Source: Sisyra terminalis
Lineage: Eukaryota; Arthropoda; Insecta; Neuroptera; Sisyridae
Length of the DNA: 64,000 nt
Assembly (NCBI GenBank): GCA_958496175.1
Contig: OY292274.1
Span: 49,114,630 to 49,178,629, forward strand
Direction of reading: 5' to 3'
Of the stretch, positions 1-11,131 are shown piece by piece (positions within the stretch are counted from its first letter, which is position 1; each line of letters starts with the position of its first letter). The notes beneath the pieces were generated by a model. The model worked only from the letters and a program-made list of their open reading frames with translations. It did not search any database and was not told the DNA's origin. Made by a program: the position numbers and the translations under genes.

Positions 1-1
1 T

Positions 2-3000
2 GGATGTAAATTTCCATTAAAAATCGAAAGTTTAGCCGGATTAGGAGTTATTAAAGTTGAGTGTGGATCACAGTTTTCGGTCGCTTTGACGAGATCAGGA
101 AGTGTTTATACTTGGTAAGTAAAGTTTATTGTTCTTTTAGAAAAAATTTATGATTTACATTTTCCTAGGGGGAAGGGAGATTATCATCGTTTAGGTCATG
201 GATCTGACGAGCACGTGCGACGTCCTCGCAAAGTTGCAGCTCTTCAAGGTCGTAGAATTATAGCGATAGCTACAGGATCATTGCACTGTGTAGCTTGTTG
301 CGACCAAGGGGATGTTTTCACTTGGGGTGATAACGATGAAGGACAATTAGGTGATGGTACCTCTAATGCAATCCATCGTCCAAGACCAGTTTTAGCTTTG
401 AAGGTATAAAAATGACATTTTCCTAGAAGAAATGAAAAATATTTTTTGATAAAAATTCTTAGGGTAAAAAAATAACACGAGTTGCTTGTGGTTCGGCTCA
501 TACTCTGGCCTGGTCCACTAGCTCTCCAACAGCTGCGACTCGGCTTCCAAATAATGCACCCCTTGAATATGACCTAGTTCGTGATATTTCTTTGCCTGTA
601 CTTCACAATCGTTTGGTATTGTTACATCACTTTGCGGAATTGCTGTGCCCATGTCTACCACTGTTCCCAATTACGGGAGATGGGTCTCTGAGTTCGTTAC
701 GTGGTATTTTGGTATATTCAGTGAAAGAAGCGACATTCCGTAAAGTTGTTCAAGCAACTATGGTTCGAGACAAACAGCATGGGCCAGTTCTCGAATTAAA
801 TCGAATTCAAGTAAAACGATCCCGATCACGTGGAGGTTTAGCTGGCATTGACGGTATGAAATCTGTTTTTGGTCAAATGGTAAGCAAATTGCCACTTTTG
901 AGTCAAGAAGTATTGTCATTGCCACATCGAGTTTGGAAAGTTAAGTTTGTGGGTAAGTACTTAAGTTTACTGATGTGAAGAAGAAATTCTAATTTATTTT
1001 TTGTAGGGGAAAGTGTCGATGATTGTGGTGGAGGTTACAGTGAAAGTATTGCTGAAATGTGCGATGAATTACAAAATGGAAGTGTACCCTTGTTAATGCC
1101 AACACCCAATGGTCGAGATGAAGCAGGAACCAATCGAGATTGCTTTCTTTTGAATCCTCGAGCTACTTCGGTTTTACACCTGAATATGTTTAGATTTCTT
1201 GGTAATTAATTATGATTATTTTTTACTCTAGATATATTTTTAATTGAGTATCCATGCAAAAAATTATTTAACGTTTTTTTTTTCACAGTTCATGAAAATA
1301 ATTTAGTATTAACCATTATAGGTCGTTACTATCTCCTTAGACCTATATCAAAAACTAAGTTGAAGATTATAAAATAGCTTAGAGGTGGTCAAATTTTTTT
1401 CAGCAAGAACCAAAACCATCTTTCTTAAAATTAGTGAATTTACCTTAAGGTCTTGATAGAAAACAAGGCACAGGTTACTCTTAAGCCGGTATAATCAAAC
1501 AATGTCAAATTCCCTATGAATTCGCGAATAAATCGATCATAATAAATTCATCGATTTATTCGCGAATTTAATTAAACATAAAATTGATAATGGGACGCAC
1601 CCAGTTTAAACTGATCTAAAGTATACCTGTGTCGAAAAATATGCCTCATTAGATTTGTCCTTATTATTGGGATGTACTCAGGTTGAAATTGAATTCAAGT
1701 ATTCAAAATTCCGAATTTATTCTGGGGTTTGAATGTTCAAAACACTATATGGTATAGTCATTGAAAAATTCGATTTTGATTTCTATGAGCCAACTATCTA
1801 TCGTCAAAGAAAGGTATCTTTAAAAACCCTACAAGCTATTCAAAAATTATACTTGACCTGAGTATTTGAAAACATATTTTATTTGTACAACATTTTGGGC
1901 TGTTAAAATTGTATATTTCTTGTTAGCACGATAAATACAATTCTAGGCCTGGTTTAAATTAGTTCTATGCCCGGTTTAAATTAGTTCTATGCCCCAGAAC
2001 AACGACTTTAAAATCGATGAAAGATTTAAAAGTCAAGATTTTATAACTGTTATAAGTTACTTAAAGGTACATATTGATTAAAAACTATTGATAACTAATG
2101 TATAAGTAGTAAGAAAAGAGGTATCAAAGCATTCCTGAACTCAATTGATTCAGTATTTAAACACATATCCACGTTCAAAATTGCTCCATATCACGAAGAA
2201 CTCAATTTTGGATTCCTTTTACAGTTATAAAATATTTTTTTCTTAACATGCATTATTTTAAATTTCAGGTGTACTAATGGGAATTGCAATTCGAACGGGT
2301 TCTCCATTAAGTTTATCTTTGGCGGAGCCAGTTTGGCGTCAAATTGCTGGATTGCAATTAACTCCAGCAGATTTAACAGAAGTCGATCGAGATTATGTTC
2401 CAGGACTGTTATGCATTCGTGATATGGCGTCAGATCATAAACTTTTTACGTCTTTGGAAATGCCGTTTTCTACGCCTTCGGCATGTGGGCAGGATGTTCC
2501 ACTAAGCAATCGTCACAAACGAATTACTCCAGAAAATCGTTCTGAATATGTCCGCTTAGCATTGAAGTTTAGGTTACACGAATTTGACGAACAAGTCAAA
2601 GCTGTTCGTGACGGAATGTCTAAAGTGATTCCAGTACCATTATTATCGTTGTTTAGCGCTCATGAGCTAGAAACGATGGTATGCGGTTCACCTGATATTC
2701 CTCTACATTTACTGAAATCAGTCGCTACATATAAAGGTTTGAAATTAATTTTGACTTCAGAGGGACAATTTTTGAAACTACATTTTTAGGAATTGATTCA
2801 ACTGCACCATTAATACATTGGTTTTGGGAAGTTATGGAAGAATTGACGCAACAGGAAAGGTCTTTGTTTTTGAGATTTGTGTGGGGTCGTACGCGGTTGC
2901 CTCGAACGATAGCCGATTTTCGAGGACGCGATTTTGTCATACAAGTTTTAGATAAATATTCGCCGCCAGATCACTTTCTGCCAGAAAGCTACACTTGCTT

Positions 3001-3257
3001 CTTTTTATTAAAAATGCCTCGCTATTCATGCAAGGTAATGTTAATATTTGATTGTTCAATGAACAAAAAAAAAATCTTTTTTATCTTTATAGCTTGTTCT
3101 GCGTGAAAAATTAAAATACGCCATATATTTTTGCAAATCAATCGACACGGATGAGTACGCCCGGTTGCCTATGCAAGGAACTTATGCAGAAGCAACCTCA
3201 AGCGATTCGGATGAAATGGATAGTATTGCAAGCCATGATGATCCCACATCAATATAA
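2..3257 (+). CDS. HERC2: HERC2 E3 ubiquitin ligase, 3' part (RCC1 repeats + HECT domain)
   Basis: 3'-terminal part of a giant HECT E3 ubiquitin ligase; the 5' part lies outside the window. Exons, reading from base 2: 1-114, 169-403, 463-952, 1007-1201, 2269-2736, 2790-3034, 3093-3257. All junctions are GT-AG and in frame, giving 636 residues plus stop. The first ~160 residues are RCC1-type repeats ([26 protein letters not shown]). The rest is the HECT domain: [15 protein letters not shown] motif read here as [11 protein letters not shown], then [30 protein letters not shown] and MPRYSCK. The catalytic cysteine is the TGC at 2996-2998 in SYTCFF. An acidic Ser/Asp tail follows, as in HERC2 proteins. 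HECT ligases pass ubiquitin through this cysteine; HERC2 acts in DNA-damage signalling and protein turnover. Order and motifs separate it from HERC1 and small HERCs. Only the 1067-bp intron 1202-2268 is long. Confidence 0.95.
1519..1568. repeat. Perfect 19-bp inverted repeat in HERC2 intron
   Basis: Bases 1519-1537 and 1550-1568 are exact reverse complements separated by 12 bp, so the sequence can fold into a perfect 19-bp stem. The arms carry TTCGCGAATAAATCGAT. The outer part with its AT-rich flank (TTATTCGCGAATTTAATTAAA) recurs in similar form near 7680 and 13350, so it is probably a relic of a dispersed non-autonomous element. Confidence 0.7.
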
Positions 3258-5340
3258 AATTATTGTACTATATTAGATATATACAAATCAAAATTAATTA
3301 CTATCTTACTTCGTATATTTATGTTCGTTCATTTATTATTATTTTTCTTACTACCATTGTTTTTCATTCAAATAAAATTGCACGCCAGCGAAATTTTTGC
3401 AAGTAGCAAGATTTAAATAGTAACAGTGCAATAGAAATGTAGAATTTATAATATCATTTTAAGTAAGATAAATTTATCTGTGATTTTCTTATTCTCCTTT
3501 GTAAAGTTGCATACGTATCGTTAATATTATTTTTTTTATTTTAAATTGAGGTAGTTGGCTCGCTGTTTGAAAGTTTACAATATGGCGTTCAAGAGATGAA
3601 GTGATTGAAGTGAAGCAACTACCTTAAAATTATCGATTTAACATTTGCTGAGAAGAGAAAACTTATATCGCATTATTTATTATTGCTTTCTTTAAATTTT
3701 GTATTAAAATACTATTCAAACTCTTCTTTCTCGTTTGTTTAAATTTTCTTTACCCTCAATTTCTTTGTTAAAAACTCAATTTTTAATATTATTTGTTTTG
3801 GTGTGTATTTAAATGGCTACAAATACATTTTAATTTCACCATTTTCATCGTTGCTTTAACTGCTATGTTTGTATTTACAATACCTCAATCACATAACATG
3901 AACGTGATCATGTCGACAAGTCCCCTCACATATTGAACTGGACTTGATCATACCGAACAATTCCGAATCAAATATGAAGTTTCAGCTAGCTAACAGTTAC
4001 TATCAGATGTATTTTTTATTTAGAACGTTTAGAAACTTTCGAACATACACATCATTCAACTAAATATTTTTGAATTTAACAGTCTAAACAATTACTACTC
4101 ATATTAATAAACAAACAGTAATTTCCCGTAAAATTTTGTCCGCCCAATACTGACACGACAGAAAAATGGTAAAGCTTTGGCAATTGATTGAATGAAATCA
4201 AAATGACTATGTATCGTTGAAAATCGTTAAATATATATCGTTAAGTATGACTCAAATAATAATGTTAAATACATTTTAAGTAAAATAAACTATTCCTTAT
4301 ATCTCTATTTTGCAGTTGAAAATTGTCCTTTTTGAAACTTTGAAACGGAATTGTATTTGTCCTGTTGCACACAGGACAAAAATTTTTCACATTACAATTT
4401 ACTTAAATTCCATGTTTGAAAAGGGATCATTTTCAACTGCAAAGTATGGATATAAAGGATGGTTTATTTTTTATAAAATGAACAGAATACTATTGGTTGA
4501 TTCATCCGGAACGTTGCTGATGTAAACCATTTTCTTTTTACAGAACAGTTAGCCGGGAAATAATGGAGCTTTAATATGGATTTACAAATTTTGCATGAAA
4601 TTTATCGTTTTCAAAAATAATTTTTGGTATATATATAAATCTTATTAGGTATAATATAAACTAATTTTAACATAATGCGCCTTACTTGAGTAGTTTTGGA
4701 AAAAAAAAAATCCTGTGTGTAAGACTAAATCATCTTTAATCGACTGGAAAAAAATAACATTTCGTAGCTAGATCCTTAGTTAATCAAAATGGGAAGTTAA
4801 GGTAAAAATGCATGCAGCAAAGATACTCTGAAATTAACCGTTTTTAAGGGGTAACTATTTCTAATTAAGGTATATTTTATTATCAGATTGTAAAACATTG
4901 CTCTTACATGAGTAGTGAGAAAAATTGTTTGTCTTGTGTAAAAAAGGACACCCGAAATATAGTTTCAAATTTTCTAAATGGACAATTTTTAAACGCACAA
5001 AAATGATGTAGGGGATGATTTGTTTTGCTGAAATTGAGCTGAATATTTAGACTGAATCATACCTAATTTATCCAGTTTATGTAGATCTTCATATTAACAT
5101 TCATAAAGAAAAAATTGTTCAACTAGTACTACCATATTACGATTCTATTTTATTATTTGAGACTGTTTTTATAATCGCCGATAAACGCACCATTATTCTG
5201 TTTAGTCTCATTAGCCAAAAGAAAACTAAAGGCCTTAAAGACCTTATTTTTATCCTCCAATTATCATGGAAAGAATTATTATATTGTAACAGAAAAGGAC
5301 GAAGACTGTCTCTCCTTGCGCCATGCCGGCACGCGATTGG
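3258..5340. other. Intergenic DNA, no gene recognised
   Basis: HERC2 3' UTR and downstream DNA; an AATAAA lies near 3371-3376. Short open frames at 4310-4525 and 5137-5382 lack recognisable motifs or coding-like composition. Nothing else is supported. Confidence 0.6.
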
Positions 5341-5660
5341 TTTAATGATTTCTTTCTCTCTCCCACCAATGCGAATGCACATAGAATATTCTAGAAACGT
5401 CCAGTAAATGGGAGTACATTGGAGAACATACTAGAACGTTGGGTTGCGGGTATATAAAGGACTCAGTTCAAGCAACGAAAACAGTTCAGTTTTGAATTTC
5501 CATTACAACAAAACCATTACAAAGCGATTGTTATTTTATTGCGGTTTTGACTATAAGCAATTATTGTCACTTGACTGTTGTTTTGACCAGTGTTAATAAA
5601 GTGATTGATGAGTTTAAAATGACTCTTTATTTCCAAAGAAATAAAAGAACTTATAACGCG
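5340..5660 (+). mobile_element. LTR-like fragment (probable solo or decayed LTR)
   Basis: The arrangement resembles the U3-R-U5 part of an insect LTR: promoter-proximal GAA/TTC motifs, TATATAAAGG at 5451-5460, a CAGTTCAGTTTTG initiator-like site about 30 bp on, and an AATAAA at about 5596. Two other loci (12870-13200 and 43600-43870, both reversed) have the same order and share stretches of sequence with each other. No internal retrotransposon coding sequence adjoins any of them. Alternative: a promoter of an unannotated or lost gene, since no convincing open frame follows. Confidence 0.35.
5383..5460 (+). promoter_or_regulatory. Heat-shock-type promoter: HSE plus TATA box
   Basis: 5384-5396 reads GAATATTCTAGAA, three perfect alternating heat-shock-factor pentamer cores (GAA-TTC-GAA with 2-base spacers). 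A second, imperfect cluster at 5424-5440 has GAA units at 5424 and 5434. A TATATAAAGG box follows at 5451-5460 with an initiator-like CAGTTCAGTTT downstream. This is the classic hsp70-like layout, but no Hsp open frame follows. The motifs are seen directly; HSF binding is inferred. Confidence 0.5.
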
Positions 5661-5787
5661 AACTCAATACAGTTTTGAGACGTCATGTTAAAATATATTC
5701 TTTGGTCACATTTATTTGGTATGAATCTTATTTTACGTAATTCAAATGCAACATTGACCATCAATTCAAGCAATTCAAACAGTTACT

Positions 5788-6190
5788 CTGTTTTTTTTTA
5801 TTTAAAATTGCTTCCTGTACAACTATATACATCTAACAATGTGCTATAATAGAATAGGTTTTTGCTGTGTAACGACTTGAGGGTGGGTCCCTCTTACCGT
5901 TCACAGCCGTTGTCGTGTTGAGTGGGTCCAACCATTGTCAGAGCTCTCTATGGAGCTGGTAATAGATCCCTTGGCCATTTGCGCTTCAGTCTTCTTGGCG
6001 GATTTTTTGGGTGAGATGTGGAGGACAGAGCTTGTGCATTTGGGTTTGGGTGGTTATGGAGATTGTCGTGGAATTTGAGGAAACGGTCCTGGATTAGGGT
6101 ATTGACAAATGGGATATCTAGGTCGTCGTGTATGATTTTGTTACGGACGTAATATGGAGCATTTATAATGAGGCGGAGTACTTTGGATTA
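5788..6190 (-). mobile_element. Jockey-type non-LTR retrotransposon, 5'-truncated 3' end
   Basis: Read on the minus strand, about 6184 to 5948 encodes the conserved C-terminus of Jockey-clade reverse transcriptase polyproteins: LRLIINAPYYVRNKIIHDDL, then IPFVNTLIQDRF, HNHPNPNAQAL and PRRLKRKWPRDLLPAP before a TAG at 5950-5948. Compare the family pattern APWYVRN...IHRDL...HPN.LA...RRLKR..P.DL. A 3' UTR follows, then an A-rich tail (AAATAAAAAAAAA) near 5800-5788. An in-frame TAA just upstream of the coding stretch shows the 5' truncation typical of these elements. The frame is intact over about 78 codons, so the copy is not very old. Confidence 0.8.
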
Positions 6191-6506
6191 GTTACTCTGG
6201 TAAAACCGGTAAAACTAAAGATTATTTGGATAAATTAAATTCAAACTTAATTTGACGACTCTCAAAAATAAGTTATAAAATTTAACCTACTAAACGTAAT
6301 ATTTCGCAGTTCACTTATCTGTCAATCTTGTCAAGCAATGTCAAAGATCATCAAAGATGGTCAAACACGTTTTGAAACAGGTCAAGCCGGTCAAGTTGGT
6401 TAATTTTGTTAAGTTTGTTAAGTTGGTATGATAAATGTTCCCATATGTGACGTTTAAATAAAATTTAAATGACTGTCAACAAATTTTCGCTAGTTATGTA
6501 TGCAAT

Positions 6507-7131
6507 TTGAGTGTTTTGAGTAAAAAGTATGCAATATCAATGTCGCATTCTCTCAAAAATTGGCTAATACGAAATCGATTTCAATTAGTGTTTTTAACAA
6601 TTATAGTAATTGCAATTTATCAGTGTATATACTACTTTCAACTTAATAAAATTGATCAATATGTTAACGCCAAAGAAAAGACCGAAATCGATGATACGTT
6701 AGAAATAAGCCAAAAATTTCATCGCATTCAAGATCAGCCTCAACGAGGACACAATCCAAACATATTTATCTGCGCAGGAAATGGAAAAACAATTTCTTCC
6801 GATAAAGTCAATGATGATTATTGCGATTGTGATGATGGCTCAGATGAACCAAAGACAAATGCTTGTGCCAACGGTCGATTTATTTGTGAATCCCAACGAA
6901 TTATAGCAGGATTTAAACGAATAATTCCCTCTGGTTGGGTAAACGACGGAATTTGCGATTGCTGTGACGGATCTGACGAATGGAAGCACAAGCATATTAT
7001 CAAATCGCTTATAAGTAAGAAATTATTTTCACATATTCTTTCATTAAATAAAATGCAATTTGTTTTACCTAGATCCTATACAAAAAAGGAATCATCGATT
7101 TGTCGCTCCGTGTCCCAAGATGTGTCGTTAG
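6507..7131 (+). CDS. Membrane-anchored, truncated glucosidase II beta-like protein
   Basis: Two exons, 6507-7014 and 7073-7131, joined in frame give 188 residues. An N-terminal cytosolic stretch (start at 6507, or at the second ATG 6540) is followed by a hydrophobic segment at about residues 27-45 (VFLTIIVIAIYQCIYYF), predicting a type II membrane protein. Residues ~85-165 match the N-terminal domain of glucosidase II beta (PRKCSH): NDDYCDCDDGSDEPKTNAC, then GRFICESQRI, VNDGICDCCDGSDEW, and APCPKMC after the intron. These are two LDLa-like calcium-binding repeats. Canonical GII beta is about 500 aa, secreted into the ER lumen, with coiled coil, EF hands and an MRH lectin domain; all of those are absent. 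It may be an ER/Golgi-resident paralogue with a scaffold role, but its function is unknown. Confidence 0.75.
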
Positions 7132-7326
7132 GATATTTGAATTATCTATAGTTCCACTTGTTAATTTTTATATTGTTATCATTCTTAGAAAATAAAGCTA
7201 CTAAGATTCCATTACAAAGATATACTTTCTCCAAAGATCAAATATTTATGTCCCCCAAAATTAGATTTCATTGAAAAGTTATATTCAATAAAATTGTATA
7301 TAAATTGATTAAGAAATATTCCTAAA

Positions 7327-8040
7327 TTAGTACTACGGGATACTACGATTTTTCCGGCGCCACGATGTTTTGACGGATTCTTATAGATCTCCACGAAAAA
7401 AAAAACGAAAATGAAGAATACAATTTTTCGATATCTCGCTTAGTTTACGAAATATCAACCCCTAAAAATAGAAAAAATAATTGATTTTTTACACTTTTAG
7501 TCAAATATCTCAAAATTTTCATGAAAAAAAGGTAAATGTTTACACTCGTAGCTCCATCAATTGTTTGTGCAAAAAAAAACTAAACAAGAGGTCCAGGGGC
7601 AAAGCCCCGGTGGAGGCTGAGAGGTGAAGCCCCCAAAAAAAGAAAAAAATTAGATGTTTATTTAATTTTAGCCTGACTGATTCGCGAATTAATTTAAAAA
7701 CTAAGTCGAAAATGCAATATTGCCAGATATATGGGTGACGCTCCCCAACCCTCACCGGGACTTCGCCCCTGGAATCCATATTTATATTTTTTTAGCACAA
7801 AAATAATTGGTGGAGCTACGGTTGTAAACATTTCCCTTTTTTTCATGAAAATCTTGAGAAATCCGTCTAAAAGTGTAAAAAATCAACTAATTTGTTAATT
7901 TTTAGGGGTTGATATTTCGTAAACTAAGCGAGACATCGAAAAATTTTATTCTTCATTTCCGTTTTTTTTTTCGTCGAGATCTATAAGAATCCGTCAAAAC
8001 ATCGTGACGCCGGAAGAATTGTAGTTATGCCTAGTACTAA
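7327..8040. mobile_element. 714-bp foldback/MITE element with ~240-bp terminal inverted repeats
   Basis: The ends TTAGTACTA (7327-7335) and TAGTACTAA (8032-8040) are reverse complements. The inverted repeat runs inward about 240 bp on each side (to about 7565 and from about 7800) with clear but imperfect identity; for example CACGATGTTTTGACGGATTC at the left matches its reverse complement at the right. The centre (7575-7790) holds two short GC-rich inverted blocks (AGGGGCAAAGCCCCGG and CGGGACTTCGCCCCTGG). No transposase frame is present, so it is non-autonomous; the family is not recognised. Confidence 0.8.
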
Positions 8041-8246
8041 ATATTCATTGCATTGTCTTACTTAAAAACTGGGTAATTATTTAGAATGTGATTTCAAATA
8101 AATTTATTGTATATTATACTATTATACTTAGATATTTAGAGGGTTATTTGCGTGTTCCAATGACAATTTAAATAAGACATTTTTCTCATCTCAAAATTCA
8201 ATTATTTGTATTTTTATGATTGTCTATATCACTGAGTATAGTCTAA

Positions 8247-8858
8247 AGTCCCTGGTCAAATTATTAGACGCACTTAAGATTTTTTCCAATTTTATGTATT
8301 CTACTAAATTAAATTTGATACTATTTACTTTTTACATTATTAAAAGTGATAAAGAAGAATTTTTGGAAATATAATTTCTGAATAAGGGTATAGTCTTGAT
8401 TAATACCCCAATTTCCCTACTCTAGAGTAATAGCCCTGATTTGAACTCCATTGAAAATGTGTAGGATTTGATGGGGAGAAAAGTGGTTAAATAGGTGATC
8501 ACATCAGAAAAATAGCCCTTAGAAAAAATATTCATAAATAGAATCACCATCCACAAATGCAGTGGACATGATTGCCCTACATATATAGCACGCTGCGAAT
8601 AATTGAAGCTTTAATAGCAGTAAAAGGGCTTTCAATTGAATATTACCATAAACAATTAAGTTTGCCATAATTATCAAGATATTTAAAATGATAGTAAATG
8701 TTATTTTTCAGTAAATATGATTTTTTGTCGCATTAAATGGTAATGAGTGTAATAAATTAAATTTGTATAAGAAAGCTAAATCTAATCAAAATATAATAGC
8801 TTATATTTCATATTTTGTGTAAAATCTATAGTGCGTCTATTAATACAGCCAGGGACTG
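8247..8858 (+). mobile_element. Degenerate Tc1/mariner element
   Basis: Terminal inverted repeats of 28 bp with few mismatches lie at 8247-8274 (AGTCCCTGGTCAAATTATTA then GACGCACT) and 8830-8857. Between them, 8432-8461 reads SPDLNSIENV, the hallmark C-terminal motif of Tc1-type transposases (SPDLNPIENVW), followed after a stop by DLMGRKVVK. In-frame stops and the short total length show an inactive, internally deleted copy. Confidence 0.8.
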
Positions 8859-9849
8859 TATATTATAATCTTTCATACAAGGTACACATTATCTATTTAT
8901 ATAATGGTCAATATCGGTTTATTGTCATAGACGACTTTAACGAGATTTAAGACAGTTACAAGGTTAATCTGGGAAATGGAGGCGGTATTTTAAAATTTCT
9001 AAACTCCTACGTATTAAGAAACTATACTCCGAATACATACAGGCTGTTCCGTATAAGTACAAACCTAAATATAATCAAAGAAAAAATGCAAATCGCTTCC
9101 AAAACTCGACCAGCTTTCACCCGTTTGAAGTTTTTCGCTAACCAATTGCGAGCGACTTCTTACTGTAGCATTACGGCGTCACATTTTATTAAAAATTCAG
9201 TCTGATTATTTTTTCTTAACGCCGATAAAGAAGTTTAACTTCCAAAAATTGCATATTTCTTGCGTATCAAAAATTTGTCCAAGATAAGCAAACGTTGTTT
9301 AAGAAAATAGAGTTTTTCTCTTCATATAAAGCATTTTATTGAAACAAACAAGGACTTATTGAAAAGTCTCTAAAACTGTTACCAAGCAAAAAGAAGAGGA
9401 ATAAATTATGTCTCAGGATATTTATAGTTTGAAATTAGATATAAAGTTGCTAGTTTTCTTGTGCCTGTACTCGATCGAAAGGCATAAGGATATAAAAGGT
9501 CATGGTGTACATAGATTGGGGAGGGAGGTATAATTTTTATTTGTTGAGGCGATATCCTTTCACACTAGCCTCTTCTTTTCCTTTTAATACGACTACTATT
9601 AAAAATAGTACAATATAGTGGTATGAATTTTACAACGATACAATAAGTACATCATTTTATAGAGTTATGCTAAGTAAAATGCAAATTGGGAAAAGAAAAA
9701 CATGTCTCCATCGCCTTAAAATTATTTTTAGAGCACTCAGAAAATATCTTACTTAAAAAAATTGAAACGATTGTGCTCTAAGCCCCCAGCACTTAATATT
9801 TATTACCAAACGTATTTCCTTATAGTTAAAGGTTTTTTTTTTGCTATTT
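8859..9849. other. Intergenic DNA, no feature recognised
   Basis: AT-rich sequence between the Tc1 remnant and the 3' end of the chitin-binding gene. No open frame, RNA gene or clear repeat was recognised. Confidence 0.5.
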
Positions 9850-11131
9850 TTAACAACTACGGCATTCGGAAACACATTGCTCTCTTCCCGCATTGAAAAC
9901 CGTCTCTACGGGACAACTCATTTGTAAATAGGCAAAACCATGTCCTTGCGGGTAACACAAAAAATACGATTTGTGATCGTTTTCGTTTACAAACCTTCCA
10001 GGTCCGGTACAATGAAATGACTCTCGTATTTTTCGTTGAATAGGGTCTTTGCTCTCGAAATACCTCTTTTTCCGCAATCTGTATGATGGGAATAAATTTC
10101 GCACTTGCCGAAGTTGGCGGCTTAAATACTGAATGGAGTTGGGATCGTTGTTGCAATAAGCCTTGGCCTGGACTGTGCAGTCACCGAGATTGGGGTCAAA
10201 AGCAGTTCCAGGAGCGCAGATATAATGCATCAGACTGTTTTGAGATGGTGGTTTTGAATTTGGGTGACATTTGTAGTACATGGAACAATTTTTTGTATCA
10301 GGATAAGCTGTGTTGATGTCACAGGTAAAATAAGAAGACGATAGAGTAGTCGTTGTTGGAGTGGTGCCAAACACTTGATCGTATAATGGTTCATCTTCAT
10401 TTTGTTGACTGTTAACGACGACTGTTACTACTTTTATTGTTGATGGATATGTCTTAGACTCACAGGGCGGAATTGTTGTGGTTTCTGTATGTACTTCAGA
10501 ACCACATCGTTGACAACGTATCAACACACACTCGCGCAAGGAGCAATCAAAAAATTTTCCAACTGGACATCGTTTGTGCATTGATTTGAAGCCTTCTCCA
10601 TCAGAAGAAATATCACACTGCCAATAAGCTGTACAATCAATGGGATCGGGAAAGTTTCCTGCACTAGTACAGGAAAATGACCAATTTGAACTGTCCATAA
10701 CTGGGGATGCAGTGAAGTTTTCGTCTAGTTCCAAAGGAGGATAAGAAGGAGGATAAGCAGGTAATATTTTTCCACACAAATGTTGTCTTTTGCGACATGG
10801 TCGCACAAATTCCGGTGGTTCAGGAGTGATTGTGGTCGTTGTTTGATGAAATTTAATTGTAATACAGTAAGGAATCGCGTTATCGTGGCACTGGGTATCA
10901 AACGGACATCGTTTCATTAATCCAGGACGATTGCACAACTCATAGTTTTTATTATTCAAACAACGAATCCCATTTGTATTACAATGCGCCATCGTTTTCA
11001 CACCCAGAAATAAAATTACAATGAAACTTACTTCAATTAATATTTTTACCTAAAACGTTAAAATTCAAAATTCAAAATATAAATTAGTCCACAATCATTG
11101 AATTTACTTGCAAAGCATTTTCCTTTGACAT
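9850..11131 (-). CDS. Secreted chitin-binding protein with peritrophin-A (CBM14) domains
   Basis: Two coding exons on the minus strand: 11131-11108 (MSKENALQ) and 11049-9850, phase-0 intron, 407 residues. The start is set by the splice: the second exon has no in-frame ATG upstream of the hydrophobic core, and joining gives a good signal peptide (VKILIEVSFIVILFLGVKTMA). Cys-rich modules follow: a divergent first one (CNTNGIRC...CPFDTQC), then three clearer CBM14 domains starting FSCTSAGNFPD, FTCDINTAYPD and FHCTGPGRFV, each with six Cys and the aromatic YWQC/YYKC/YFLC core. Thr/Pro-rich linkers separate them. A dibasic RLRKKR between domains 3 and 4 could be a furin-type processing site. CBM14 domains bind chitin in peritrophic matrix or cuticle. 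It opens a cluster of similar secreted proteins. Confidence 0.85.

Noticed and set aside
5383..5640. An hsp70 gene downstream of the HSE/TATA promoter
   Set aside because: The first ATG after it opens only about 19 codons and no Hsp70 or small-Hsp motif is present.
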